Program-made: the position numbers and the translations under genes | Notes under the pieces: model-generated | Told to the model about the DNA's origin: nothing | Databases searched by the model: none | What the model saw: only the letters and a program-made list of their open reading frames with translations | From: Ctenosaura bakeri | Taxonomy: Eukaryota > Chordata > Lepidosauria > Squamata > Iguanidae | Length of the DNA: 64,000 nt | Assembly: GCA_948474755.1 (NCBI GenBank) | Contig: CAOLHI010002503.1 | Coordinates: 124,001-188,000 of the forward strand | Direction: 5' to 3' | In this document: one piece after another, positions 35,613 to 48,384 of the stretch | Layout of the letters: the number at the start of each line of letters is the position of its first letter | How positions within the stretch are numbered: position 1 is the stretch's first letter

Positions 35613-36079
35613 CTGGGCCCTTTTTGCATGGCGTTTTTAAAATGTATTAGGCACGCTCTCTCCCCCTTCCTGAACCACCGTACCGCATGACGTTCTGGCG
35701 AACCAGGTGTTATCACAGCCTCGGATAGTGTTGATAGCGCGTTTTCTTATTTTCGCCTGAAAGGCAAAAATAACCTCCCTTTCATGCATCAGTCGCGTGA
35801 CCAGAGGGCCTGTGGAGCCGTCGTCCGGTGTGCTTCCGGGAAAGACCCGGGAGTGGGAAGGGTGTGGGCAGTCCCTGCTGCCTGTCCCTCATGCCACAGC
35901 TCCCAGAGGATGCTCCGCCCAGCAGCAGGTTGGCCGCTGCCCCCATCACAGCAGGGAACACTGCACAACACGTTGCCGCGAGAGGCCACCCCGGGGCTGC
36001 GTCGCCACTCACACTCGAGATGACAGCAGCCCCTGGGGTCCGGCCAACTGTGTTTTTTTTAAAAAACCCGGCGCTATCG

Positions 36080-36103
36080 TTAGCACGTTAGCACGTTAGC
36101 ACA
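36080..36103. repeat. Tandem TTAGCACG repeats
   Basis: About three near-perfect 8-bp units (GTTAGCAC). Half of the nearby palindrome at 36140-36165 contains the same word. Confidence 0.8.
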
Positions 36104-36139
36104 TTACCAACGTAGTATGAAAGAGCCTGTTGGCAGGAT

Positions 36140-36165
36140 CTATCGTGCTAACGTTAGCACGATAG
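36140..36165. repeat. 26-bp perfect palindrome
   Basis: The left half CTATCGTGCTAAC is followed immediately by its exact reverse complement. It shares the TAGCACG word with the array about 50 bp upstream. Confidence 0.95.
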
Positions 36166-36424
36166 TTGACAAAACAACAAAAAAAAGAAAAGAAAAACCG
36201 TAGACCAATCAGGGGCGGTGGGGCGGGGACAGGGCAGGACCTGGGCATGGCCCAGGACGCCGACATGTAGATAAGGCACCGGGCGGGGACTGGTGCTCTC
36301 TCACGAATGCCCTACTGTGTGCAGACTGCAAGGGGCTCTCTACTGGGCCTCTTGCGATATTGGCAATATCGTGAGGGCTCTAGTTCATCGCGCTATCAAG
36401 GTAAGGTGCAAAAAGGGCCCTGAT

Positions 36425-39400
36425 TTATATTCAAGGCTGATAACATGCGGGGACAGATCCATGGATGCCATCACAGACATGAAATCTTGGGCCAGCACAG
36501 GGAAGGCAGACTTGACGTGGACATTTAAGTGTCCCAGATGAACTAATCTTATTGTTCATCAACTCCAGGTTCAAGATCCCTTCAACAAATGCAGGCAGGG
36601 ACAATGTTGGGCAGTGGGGTAATGGGCATTCTAACAGACATCCCAATCCATCACTGATATCCATCATCCAGTGTAAGCACACAAAACCAGATCCTGCAAG
36701 AACAGGTCTTCTTGAGAGACAAATTGTATTCCTACAGACCTGAACTTGGGAAGGTGACTTTCAAGACAATAAAACCCCAAACCTTCAGGCTCCTGAGAGT
36801 TTTAGCCCAATGAAGTAACTTTTCCAAGGCCTACCACAGACCACAATGACACCCATACTCATCTGCCAAGTCTCTCTTGGTGCTATACTAAGTACTTAAA
36901 TAGGCACAACTGGGATTATTATCCATCCAATTCTCAATTATCTGTGCCAAGCTGTCCTTCTGATTCACAGTTATGTTATGGATGATCAATATCTTATAAT
37001 GCCCAACTTGGCATAAAAAATCAGCATCAGCAGATTTGTAGGTATGCAACTGTGATAGCCAGGTTGTCTGTCTTGGGGAGAGTACTGAAAGGGGAGGGAG
37101 CTGCAAGTCGTCCATCATTGTTTCCTTTTCTTGGTCCATCCTTATACCTGTTCTTAGTGTAATTTGATGACCTTCATCCTTTTTCATTCTTCTACCTTCA
37201 TCCCTTTTCATTCTTCTAGACGTAATAGCTCTAAAAATCACGTTCTCTACTGTAACCAGAAATGGCTTGAAGATATTCATAGGACTCATGGGTGTAATTA
37301 ATTTAACAATTTGCTTAAATTGCAGTAAATAAACGTGGAGTCCAGTCTCAGAGATGACAGCACAATATACCAGACATCAGGTGAAAATAAATGGATTTCA
37401 GATTTTTAATATAACAGTTAAAACAACTTAGATGCAAGATTCAGCTGACATTGGCTCTTACATAGGCCTTTACATATCAATAGTTACAACATTCAATATT
37501 AAATGCATTTAGCCCTTTTTAAAACATCAAATTTGGCTTTAACCTTACATTACCTCTCCAGTTAAAGCTTACTGTGCTCCCAGCTGGTTAACATTCAGCC
37601 TAAAGATTCAGGAAGAAAAGCTGTTCCAAGTGGTAGGGCCCTGAAGGCTCAAGTGAAGATTGAAGAATGATCCAGGAAACTTCAGATGGAAAAAATTAGT
37701 TCAGGGAGAAAGGGTCATGGTGTTTAAGAGTAAAATTAAGCAATGAAGCCTGGGTCCCACTAGGGTAAAATAAGAAATAAAATATGTTGAGTTATGGAAG
37801 ACTCTACATTTGAAAGCCGTTACCAAACCTGAAACTTTTCTTAGAATCAAGATAAAAGGGTAAATTAAGACTACAACGGCCCAGGAAAAAATAAAAACAA
37901 AAAACCCCCAGTAATTTAAGTTAAAATATGCAAATGAACAAACAAGAAGAGAGCTTCCCTCCCAGGGCACAGCTGCTTTTTAATCCACTGTGGTCATCAT
38001 TTAATTACTAAAATTCAGTCATGGAATCATGAAAAAATTGGAAGACAGCAAATAAGGAAAAAGACTTTCATGGTACTTTTTAAAAAAGTCTCAGAAAAAA
38101 ACATCCCATTGTCTTGGGGCAAAAATGTGATTGTATGCTCTCATCTGGGCCTACAGCCATTGATATTATCCAAGGTATCCAACTTGGTAGCATCTCTTTA
38201 CTGATGTGTTGTCCAGTTGTATCATCAAGTCTATTTCCCCTGCAACCATTTACCTATCTTTTCATTCATTCCAGAATACAAAACATTCAAACCCAAAAAT
38301 CTTTGCTCTCTTGCCCAACAGGAGACAACTATTTCTTCTATATTTGAAGCAAACCAAGGATTACTTCTGTTCTCTTCCATAGGCCAATAGTGCTTGTTTG
38401 TAGTCCTCTTGTCCTCCAGTCATAGTTTTTGCTGAGAAAGTTATTAGAAGGAAATTCATAAGATTCAAATATCTAGTCAATTATAGTTACTAAAGTGCTA
38501 AATTCAGTGCAATCTAACTGCATTGATATTTAAAATGAATGATTTAATGCACAATCTTGAAAATGCAAGCAATGAAACAATTACAAACTTTTTTAAAAAA
38601 TGGATAACTCATAGCCATTAATTTTGAAATGTGGTTAAATCATAATTTAGTGAAATTTCCGGCCTAAATAATGTTACATATGAGGCTCCATGTAACATAA
38701 TACAACATTTCCTTCAATTACTTTCTCCTAGGTCTTACCTTCAAACAATTCAACTTCTCATGAACAGTGACAACATTCCATTGCTGCCTCCAAACTCACA
38801 AGATACCTGAACAGTTGATGGCACCCATGCCTGGACAGCTGCAGCTGTAAACACATTCTGTCTGTTGTCAGCTCAGAGGTCACTGCCTCTTTACCAGATG
38901 CTCACACAAATAAGTCAAGGCTGGACTGTGGTGGGATATGTGTCCTTCCAGATAGATATTACCCTTTCTTAGCATTGGCTGTCACCACTGGCTGTGTTCA
39001 CCATGTGTGGAAACAATATTTTAAAATATTCAAAAAATGGCTAGAAAACATATTTTGTGAGTATTAGGAAAACCAAATAAGAAGAATGTTGGACCAATAT
39101 CTTTGAAGTTCAGGATTAATTCTACACAAAATTATGCTTTTTGTGGAAAAAAATTAGAATTTTTCACATAGCAAATAGGAAAAGAACTGTTTGTTGAACA
39201 GAAAATGCTATTTTCAATGCCAAAAACACCAAAGTGAGAGTCCTGTACAGAATAAGTACCCAATTACTGAATTTCTTGCACACAAAATAAGCTTCTGTGC
39301 AGAAATATTATTTTCTGAGGAGAAAAACTGCTATTTTCTGTACAGAAAATTTTATTTTTAAGCAAAAAGCCCATGTGAATTTTATAAAAAAATAACTCCC

Positions 39401-40640
39401 AAACATTGAATAGTTTTGTGAAACTGCAGTCTGAATAGTCTTGGAAAACTGCAGATTTTTTTTCTTTTTGTGGGAACTAAAGTTCTAAAAATTATTTACT
39501 GCTGCTTTTGAGAACAAAATTAGCAAAGAGTTACAGCCTAATTCACTAGGATTGATGGAGTTACAGGTCAACATCTGAAGGATCACAAGTTAGCAGCCCT
39601 GTTCAAAATGGGGCCTAGATTTTGATCTCTCAAGTACCAGGGAAACAAGAGTGTCTAGACAGATCAGGAACAGCAAAGGATGTTTCTTTCAGCAATGATT
39701 AATGGGATCACTTGTACACACTTTTGTTATCAAGAAAAGATGGTGATGGATGACTTTGCAATTGATTTCAGGGTGGCACTTCCTTCTTAACAAAAAAGTG
39801 AGGGAAGAAAGAGAAAATGGGGAAAGTCCATATGAGAGAAATCTTTATAGGAGTGGTACAACTGGAATTGAATTATGTGAAGTTGGACTTAAATTCAGTT
39901 TGCTCTAAGAGCCAATCTCTTGTCACTTCACTTGGATTCTGAAAATTGTTTTAAGTGAAATCTGACATGCTACCAACAATGAGATGTGTCATCATTTAAT
40001 AAAAATATTTCCAAAAGAATAATTCCCCATTGCTTTGAAACTGTATGCATAGACTGAGGAGTGCCAGGCAAAGCCCAAGGACTCCTTCAGCCTGAACTGG
40101 AAATTGAAATACCAATATTCTACAAGGCCACCATACTGTACAAAATTTGTGCCAGAGAGGGAGGAACAAAACAGTGTGTACCACAAGAAGAGGTGGGCAG
40201 CAGTGGCAGCATCTTTGTACACTTCCTGCCACAGGAGGAGGGAAAGCTGGTGACGATAACATAGAGTTGTCACCAGCATCATCCGTATATTATTAAAGAT
40301 GAAAGCAGAGGTGGAAGTTGCATGGATTCTAATGAGATGGCATAGGCAACTTCCCAGCTCACTTCTTCCATAATACCTTGGCTGCAATGAAAGCTCAGAA
40401 CCAGGTATTTTTTAAGAAATCAAACAGTTTGGAGAGCATCCTGTACCAGAAACTCTTCAAAGGGTCTTGGGGGCAGTGTCATTAGTAGTGGCCGCACCAG
40501 CAGCAGCAGAAGTGAAGGGTAGCATATTTGTTGCCCCTTTTATTTTGCAACCTGAGGTTACTGACTCACCAGTAAGTGTTCTCATTTCACATAATTAATG
40601 GTAACAATATCTGGAACAAAATGTAGGCCCGAGACACTAA
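36425..40640. other. Unannotated AT-rich DNA
   Basis: I recognise no gene. The 133-codon minus frame at 36888-37289 contains a short duplicated RRMK(R/K)DEG unit (an imperfect 21-bp tandem repeat at about 37172-37220) and no known domain. Another 131-codon minus frame (39992-40387) has no motif. The segment about 37605-37660 (GTTCCAAGTGGTAGGGCCCTGAAGG) resembles a dispersed LINE-related text. Confidence 0.4.
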
Positions 40641-40654
40641 CATTGTCACTTTTC

Positions 40655-40865
40655 TTAAACTGTATGATTACTGACATTTTTGCCTGATGAAGAAGCCAAG
40701 GGAACTTTGAAAGCTTGCATGATGTATTTTGCACTTTCTAGTTGGCCCCTCCAAACATTATCTCTATTTTGTGGATTTTGGATTTTGCTGTATTTTGCTG
40801 CATGGCCAACACAGCAACCCCTGAATATATTTCCTGGATTTGAATATAGTGAATTTAGCACAACA
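40655..40865 (+). mobile_element. Retroelement 3' end with CTGATGAAG/GAAAGCTTGC motif
   Basis: It carries CCTGATGAAGAAGCC, then TTTGAAAGCTTGCATG, and ends GCTGCATGGCCAACACAGCAACCCCTGAA. The layout is that of a repeat 3' end widespread in reptile genomes. The order CTGATGA..GAAA is hammerhead-like, but the stem between them is weak here. Related copies are at 1015 (minus), 41290 and 42513. Confidence 0.55.
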
Positions 40866-41289
40866 GGGGAATCCTAAATAAAGGGGGGGGGCGCTAAGAT
40901 ACTGGTATTTAACTTTTGAGGTTTCTACCTCCAACAAAGGTAAAACTTTTCCTTTGTACTATAATTGGCAAGTTTTGCATATGCAACGCTTAATTTTTTC
41001 CCCCAGATGAAGCAGCACACAGACTTCTTGAGAATTCCAGTGTTCTCCTCATAAAAAAGGGGGCTGTGGCTTCAAAAAAAGACAGACAGCCTGGATTCCA
41101 AGAGAAGTTACTTTACTGTTTCAAATGGAGTTTAAATTGTATTACCCTTTGTCTCAGCCTCCACATGGCCAAGAAGGAGAGTAGCCTGTGCCTACATTGA
41201 GATCCCTCCAGAACAGCTGAACTACAACAGAAACATCATGTGATACAAAATGTAAGTTGATGATTCTAATTTCATCACTTTTCTTCTCT

Positions 41290-41440
41290 TTTGCATAATG
41301 AAGAAGCTAGTGAAGTTTTGAAAGCTTGCATTTGTGCTTTTTAGTTGCACCCCCACAAAGGTATTAGTGTTTTGTGGATGTTGGATTTTTTGTTTTTTGT
41401 TTTGCTACACAGCCAACATGGCTACCCTTGAATGTATTAC
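41290..41440 (+). mobile_element. Retroelement 3' end, second copy
   Basis: It carries ATAATGAAGAAGCTAGTGAAG, then TTTTGAAAGCTTGCATTTGTGC, ending CACAGCCAACATGGCTACCCTTGAA. It parallels the copy 630 bp upstream. CTGATGA is changed to ATAATGA, so the ribozyme-like box is lost. Confidence 0.55.
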
Positions 41441-41526
41441 ATAATTAGCCAATGATGATTTCAGATGCTTTTGTCACTACAATTAGGAATGAAGAAAAGC
41501 ATTTGATTTGAAAGGCAGTAAGCACT

Positions 41527-41575
41527 GATGATGATGATGATGATGATGATGATGGTGTGTGTGTGTGTGTGTGTA
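41527..41575. repeat. (GAT)n(GT)n compound microsatellite
   Basis: About nine GAT units followed by about ten GT units. Confidence 0.95.
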
Positions 41576-41619
41576 TAGCACAAAAAGATTATGGCAGAAA
41601 AAAGACTTGTGAAGTCTAG

Positions 41620-41753
41620 GGCCACTTCTGCCCTACACTCTTATAGCGTGATAATTCCAATTTCAACATCCTATGGAATCCTGGGGTTTGCAGTTTAGGG
41701 AGGGGGTGGCTGGCCCCTCCCTAAACTGCAAACCCTAGGACTTCATAAGAACC
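41620..41753. mobile_element. Fold-back MITE, right end truncated
   Basis: It begins GGCCACTTCTGCC and contains the inverted core GTTTGCAGTTTAGGGAGG / CCTCCCTAAACTGCAAAC. The sequence breaks off inside the right arm at about 41753, so no duplication can be tested. It is the same family as 6411, 42968, 54833 and 59377. Confidence 0.8.
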
Positions 41754-42505
41754 TTTATTGCAGGAAAATATCAATAAAGCAGTCATGAAATTGTCATGAA
41801 ATATAATGGGACTAAAGAATGATAATATCAACAAAGCCATGTCTTTCAAGAACTATATTAATGAAAAACTCTGTAACATCTGGAGGTATCCACAGGAGAA
41901 TTAAGACTTTCATATTTCCTGGAACTTTGCAGTCAAGAGTTTCAAATTTCCTACTACCTCTCCTCTAAGTGTATTACGTTTGTTTTGCAAATGCCAAAGA
42001 TCCAGTAGCTTAAGCTTTAAAAACACAACTGTAGCAAAATCATGTTTAAAAACAAAACAAAAAAAAAATCTAGCCTGATGAAAAATTCTTCAGGATTCAG
42101 AATCTTCCATCATCTTTTGTAGCATCTGGCTTCACATAAAAGCCCATCTCTGGATTTGGGATTGTACCCTTCACAAATCAGAGAAGTGATCTTTGTTTTT
42201 CATGTATCCTGCATGTGTGTAGTGTACACCCAAATTATGCATTGTTTTCTCCGCCTGTTGAACACACATGCACACATGGTGCTAAGAGGTGAAGGCTATG
42301 TCCCCACACTATGAAAGCTTTTTTGTGAAGCATAAATCACTCACTTCCTGGATCTGATACACCAAAAATTAATGGCAAGGGAGTACATAATGCTATCTTA
42401 CTATATATTAACAATGTAACCATGTGGTTTTCTTACTCAGAAGTCAGCCTCTCTGAAGTCAATAGCACTTACTCTCAGGTAAGAACAACAAAAACTTAAG
42501 CCAAA
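41754..42505. other. Unannotated DNA
   Basis: No repeat recognised until a small dispersed-repeat fragment at 42444-42487 (GAAGTCAATAGCACTTACTC) that also occurs at 23309. Confidence 0.35.
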
Positions 42506-42512
42506 TAATTTT

Positions 42513-42590
42513 TTTCAGTCTTTATGGTACCACAAGACTTTGTTGATTTTACTGTGCAGACTCACATGGAAACCTCTCCTTGATACTGCT
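42513..42590 (+). mobile_element. Retroelement 3' terminal fragment
   Basis: TCAGTCTTTATGGTACCACAAGAC, followed by TTTTACTGTGCAGACTCACATGG, matches the last part of the sauropsid repeat 3' end also seen at 1015 and 40655. The hairpin part is missing. Confidence 0.5.
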
Positions 42591-42967
42591 AGATAAGTGT
42601 TTATATCAAATTGCAGTCAAGAGCTATTGAGATGAAGGACACATTTTAATGGATACATTATATTTTAGATGCTTTGCCTAACCAACAATGCCCATTAAAG
42701 TAGAGTGAACTTCTGGGAGCTGCAAGAGACAACTACTAGCCTATTTTAAAAATGAAAATTCTCTTATGAGCAGGTTGCTCTGCTGGACGACAGTGCATGG
42801 GAATATATCAGATTATATCTTTCATTATATAATAGTCATTCTAAAAACTGAAATGGCTATGTAGGAAAATAAAGAGTATATAATGGCAATTAGGTATTTA
42901 TTATGTGTTTATAGGCTCTGTATGTAATAGAGAAAATAAATATGACTAGTTATTCTGATTACACTGT

Positions 42968-43145
42968 GGCCATTTCTGCACTAGACTGTTATAGTGCTAT
43001 TATTCCACTTTCAACATGCTATGGAATCCTGGAGTTTGCAGTTTAGGGGGCCTTTGAAGCCCCTGCCTAAACTGCAAACTCCAGGATTCCATAGGATGTT
43101 GAAAGTGGAATAATAGCACTATAATAGTCTAGTGCAGAAATGGCC
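42968..43145. mobile_element. Full-length fold-back MITE, TGT duplication
   Basis: The 178-bp element starts GGCCATTTCTGCACTAGACT and ends in its reverse complement. The two arms pair over almost the whole length (about 80 bp each), so the element is one long hairpin. It is flanked by an exact 3-bp duplication TGT (42965-42967 and 43146-43148). There is no coding capacity. Arm identity is high, indicating a relatively young copy. Confidence 0.95.
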
Positions 43146-43419
43146 TGTGTTTGTTACAGACCCCATATTGTCCTGTTTGTTTTGATCCACTGAAACAGCG
43201 TGTGGCTAGGCTGTCCATAACTTACCAGGACAAAAAGTAGCAACTCCCTTGGGACTTTTCAAGACTATCTTTAACTGGTTTGTCTCCATGTTTCCTTAGT
43301 AAATGGCAGAAGCCATCAATAGTCTGGTCCTCTGTTTTGACAGTTAAAAATGCTAAACATTGCAGGACAGCCCCTTCCCCCTCTCGCCTATTGTGCAGAA
43401 GAATGAATGAGTAGGAAGC

Positions 43420-43690
43420 CTTGATTACCTTACAAATAAATCTGGCTAACTGTTATATTAATTAAAATGTGTGGAATTGAGGCTATTCTGAACTATTTAT
43501 AAGTGATTTAATTCATATCAGCAGCTAATTTGTATTTAATGCAAACTAATGGGTTTTATGTAAATGGAGCATGTGGCAGTCTATTTAAAAAACAAATTAT
43601 CTCTAGTTTCATTTCAGTTATTTTAATTAAATTTAGAGTGCGTGTTGTGGGGGAGGGGATATGGGATGCATTATATATGAAGGGTTGATG
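43420..43690. other. Candidate conserved non-coding element
   Basis: AT-rich DNA without simple repeats, with clustered homeodomain-like words (TTAATTAAA, TGATTTAATT, ATTTAATGCAAA). The last includes an octamer-like ATGCAAA. The composition is of the kind seen in vertebrate developmental enhancers. This is inference only; conservation cannot be seen from one genome. Confidence 0.3.
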
Positions 43691-46600
43691 GTTAAATCCA
43701 ATTTAACTCTACCACAGAAGAAACAAGTAATTCTCTTAGCAGAAACACTAATTCATGTTTTAACCTTTGACAGTGTTAAAGCTGATGATGTGTTGAAATA
43801 AAAGACTGAGGCTTGTGCCTGGGGGTATAAAGAAAAGATGAAGTTTGAGTGGGGGAAGTATGCTATACATAACTTTGTCTGGGATCTTAGCAGTATTATG
43901 AATAAGTTTTTAATTAATATTTACTATGACTGTGAGTCAAATATAGCATGAGCAGCTGTATAATTGTATAGCTAAACTAGGGACAGATGAGGTGAGAGTG
44001 ATTCTGCCTGTTGTTGTTACTATTTACTTGCTTTCTGTAGTACTTTACAGCACTATAGTCATGCTCAATGTATACTTCTAAGACCTGCACCAAACACATT
44101 GGACACTGATTGACAGAAGTTAAAAAAGCAATCTGAGGTATAATAGGAGCTGGAACTTATATCTTCACTCCCACTACATTTTATGATAGAACCTTATGCT
44201 CGCATCCACTTGCATCCACTTATTTCAGCAGTATGCAGATTTACAGGACTCTGGAATGATTTACCAATGACATCTATGACTCTTCTTCATAGTTTCTTCC
44301 ATGCTGCTCCTGCTGTAGGAAAACAATATATTAACAGAACCAACCTCCTAGCTATTGAATGGGGCTGGTAACTCTTTGCTCCAGGTTAATGAAATTGTTT
44401 TTCCCCAACTACAGTGACAACTACAACTCAGAAAATTTTCTTTTTTGAACTGTAGCTCCCAGGATTCCACAGCCACCATGGCCACAGGATTCTGGGTAGT
44501 CCAAAAATTGACATCTCCACATTCTGGTGGCAACATTGGAAAGAGTATAGGAGTAGGACCAGTGAACTATGGTTTCTTAGGGGTAATACCTTTGGAGCAT
44601 ATCTGTGTAGTGCTCTGCTGTACTATGCAGCACAAGATAGTTGTAGATCAAGGCCAAAGTCAACCTATCCTGACCTTTGATATAAGAAATGGGAAATCTG
44701 CAAACATTTGTCCCTTTACATGAGGAATTATTTACTCCACAAATCCTTCACAAAGGCAAAGCATCAACATGTAAGCCTTGAACTCAACTATCTTTGGGAA
44801 AATTATTCAGGATATTGGTGTGTCTGACCAGAGGAATATTGTGGAACATTTATTTAGGACAATAATATATTACTTCCTCTGTTTGATGGACCAGCTCTGA
44901 ATCCTCAAGTATCAGATTACTATCTTACATCTTGTTTGCTTGGCTTTCCACAAAGAGATTGAATAAATGCATTCATTCTTTTTCCTCTGTTGGGAGGAAA
45001 CCTGGCTCAAAGATCCAGTTTATTTCCTTGCCAATTCATTTGTCAACCGCTCTTGACAATTAGGTTAGTTTTTTTCATGAGCAATGTTGTAATCGTTCAA
45101 ACATATGAGCAATTTCTGCCTTTCCTCTACATCACATGAGTTTCAACCAAGTTGATTCAGACTATTAATATCCATTTATTGCCCAAGCTTTTAGCATTCT
45201 AAACAATCTGCATTTATATGTATGAACTTTTCACAAATTATACCCTTATTAACTAACTATTGAGACAGTCTCTCAATATGACAATTTAACTTTGAAAAGG
45301 CTTTTTGGAATATTTAAAGAACTTGAAAATATTACAGAAGAAAATTAAAGCCAAACTCACATTTACAGCATCCATGCTATTGAAGCTGTGTTGCTGGGGA
45401 ATGTTTGGCAGTGCTATAATCTTGTGAGAAGAGTGGGTTGAATGGCTCTCTCTTGCATGGTTGGTGTGGCTCTGGAAAGAAGATATGCATCATATGGGTG
45501 GGAAGGAGCTTGGAAGTGTTACTTTGGCTACAACTCACAGAATCCCAGAATCATCCTGATCAATGAGATTTTGGGATTTGTACTCCAGAAAGTGACTTTT
45601 GGAAACTATGTTCCACCTGCTGCATCCTCATGGAGCACTAGCAGCATGAGAGTAGAAGCTATCTCACTTTGTAAATCCTCACCAGCTTTGTTCTTGTGTA
45701 TGACAATGAGAAACCCAATTTTGAGGGGGGGGTATCCTCCTTAGCTGAGAGGCAATAACCATTGTCTGTCTTGAAGCAGATCTTGTAATTTTGAGTATGT
45801 TTTCTGGTGTGTGTGTGTGTGTAAATTCCAAAAATTGTAGATTCTTCTTGTAAATTTTTAACATTGATACATGGTGGAATAAAATATGAAATATGATCCT
45901 AACAGAAAAATTAACACATGCTATTAAGGCATCCAAAGGATTGGAAAATAGGGATGCTTTTCTCCACTAGCGGTTTTCTTTCTTTGACTTTGTTAATAAT
46001 AATGAGATGACCAACCTGCTTTATTACCAAATGAGGTTTGAGTCAGATCTCTTTGATACATATGGAAGTAGAACTGTTGATTTAGTAACACTTTGTTGTA
46101 CCTTTCAAAGATTTGAACAAAATAATAACCAGATATGTAGCTTTTAGTTTGTTATTTTTAAATTGTTATATTTCTTTATTGTTGATCTATTTGTTAATAT
46201 ACTTGTGTCATCTTTCATTAATGTTGTATATGTTGTTACATTTTATTGAATATTTAAAATAAAATGTTTTTTATAGAAACTATGTGATTTGAGTACATTG
46301 CATAAATAGTAAAGATCCCTTAACTATGGCAGTTGCTGCACCATTACACTTATAAAAATCGAACACTTCAGATGAATTGTCTGCATCTTTTTGATCAACC
46401 AGCCAGTTCTTTTGTGGTTGCTTATGGGTGTTTGCATGCTTCAGTTTACTAAGGGACATTAAATTAGCTGAGATCCTGCATTGGGAGATGTACATCTGGC
46501 ATGTAGCTATGTCTCTGTAACTACATCTCCCAGTGCTACCCCCCAGACCCTCCTTTATGCAATGCAGCCCATGCCCCAACATGGCCATTTCTATGTTGTT

Positions 46601-48380
46601 GGAGAGAGGGGAGGATGAACAGAGATAAGCTCAGCTGTTTTCCTGTAGTTGCATGTGCTGCAACATCTGTAAGGACCTCTCAGTATTCTGCAGGAAAATA
46701 ACTGCACACCTCTCTGCTGTTCCCCCTCCTTTCCAGCAACTCCAAAAGTGCCATTTTGTGGGACCTGCATTATTTAAAATGTGACACAATTGGTAAAGAA
46801 TCTGACCTCTGTAATTACCAAAAAAAAGTGGGTTGCAATAGCGTAAATTGAATTTACGTTATTATATCTCAATAACAGAACACAACCCATTAGTTTTGCA
46901 TGTGAATATTTTGCATAAATTGTGGAAAAAATAAGATCAAAAAGTCATGGCCATTGTTTCATTCTCACACTTAAGATGAGAAATCCCATGAGGGTTAAAC
47001 CCTCAACTGAAGATGAATAATTCCAAGAAATTTCTTCATTTACCTCCTGAAACTTGAAGGTGGCTAGTTTTTCATAGCACTAGGTTTTGAGACTGGTTGT
47101 AATTTGGCTTCTTATGCCAGGGCCTGCAGGTTTCAGAGATGAAGAACTGCATGACACAAGCTACTTCTGACTGCTAGGATAAATTTTGGTAGCCGTTTGA
47201 AGATTCTCTTCCTTGGAGTTTGCTTGGAGGTGTTCCTTTTGTGGCCTTACTTGTAACTAAACTCTGAGCCATTATTCCCATGCTTTTAATTTGGCTGTAT
47301 TAAATGGCAGCAGCCTTGCCTGCAGACTCTTGTCATAACTCACCATAAAGAAGTGGATTCAGAGGACTCAGATGGGGGGGGGAGCTTCTGGTTTCAGAGG
47401 ACAGCTCCTCCCCACAGCCTGAGCAACTGAGGATAGAAACAGGTGGTATTGACTCTCTACATGACAACCCCCACTTCAGCCAGTGCAGTTGGATGCCAAG
47501 GAAAAACTCTCTCCTTTTGCAAAGTGGCAATGAGCCAAGCAGTAGCACAGGAGGAACAAGCATCTCATACAAAGTCTTAAATAAGAGTCAGTGAACTGCT
47601 TGTCTGTCAAGGTCAATCAACTATAAATCAGGGAGTGAGGTGGGGTGGGCAACTTGTAGGAAGCTGTTCAAAACTTGATGAATGCTCTTGTAAGCTTACA
47701 AATTTCTTAAGAGTCCTGACACTTTGGACTGGCTATAAGTTATATGTCATTCTCTTTCCTTGGCTTTGTTCTTCATGACTGCTTGCTTCTAGTTATTGCC
47801 TTTAAGGCATTTGAGGCCTCACTATTACTCCCTTCCTCATTCTTGGATAATCTTCTAGAGTGCATATGCATCACCTGGACTGTCCTGCCTCTTCTGTGAG
47901 TGACTACTAGCATCTGATTTTCCTGGCACTTGCTGCTTCTAGGCATAGGACAACTATACAGCTTGTTTTAGCTACATAGTCACAGAATGGATTGTGCTTG
48001 GATTCTGCCAAACTCTGGGTGAATGACTCCCTTTCCCTTGGACAGTGGCCAAGATCCTATTGAGTGAAATCACTTGCAGAATGGGCCATAACATGAGCAG
48101 TTTTAATCTTTTTGCCACTCAAACAGAGAGGCATTCAGGATCTCATTGTGTGAGCAGAAGTCACACCTTTCAAATGGGGACTGCTGAGTGTGAAAGGGTG
48201 TGGTTTTCCATTAGGTGCTAATTACATCATGCAACAGTTTTGGTTCTCAGTCAGCACATGGCCTGAGTCTCATTTCTGAAAAACAGTTGGGAATATAAAG
48301 GTAATAAATACATAAAAATAAAATGGATTTCATCTCTTCTCTCCTTCTTTCCACTGGAGGAATACAAGACATGGAAAGTT
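43691..48380. other. Unannotated DNA with minor repeat remnants
   Basis: No gene recognised. There are hAT-MITE-like remnants at about 44440-44500 (GTAGCTCCCAGGATTCC) and 45520-45590 (CAACTCACAGAATCCCAGAATC). A small GT run lies at 45810-45823. A 51-bp inverted repeat TGGGAGATGTA / TACATCTCCCA lies at 46481-46531. The frame 44183-44371 contains LWNDLPM, reminiscent of a LINE C-terminus, but is too weak to call. Confidence 0.4.
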
Positions 48381-48384
48381 TAGG

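Larger units (their letters stand above)
35616..36419. mobile_element. GC-rich 804-bp non-autonomous DNA transposon, CTG duplication
   Basis: The termini GGCCCTTTTTGCA and TGCAAAAAGGGCC are a perfect 13-bp inverted repeat. They are flanked by an exact 3-bp duplication CTG (35613-35615 and 36420-36422). The interior 35690-36060 is markedly GC- and CpG-rich compared with its AT-rich surroundings, which produces many overlapping open frames without motifs. It contains a 26-bp perfect palindrome (36140-36165) and a short tandem array. CpG preservation hints at a young insertion or an unmethylated island. The source transposase is not encoded. Confidence 0.92.

Noticed and set aside
35784..36099. 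Five or more overlapping open frames on both strands
   Set aside because: They reflect the CpG-rich interior of a transposon, where stops are rare in all frames. No frame stands out and no motif is seen.
36888..37289. 133-codon minus-strand open frame
   Set aside because: No domain recognised; part of it is an imperfect 21-bp tandem repeat (RRMKRDEG). No splice or promoter context.
39992..40387. 131-codon minus-strand open frame
   Set aside because: No motif; overlapping frames on both strands and an unremarkable codon pattern.
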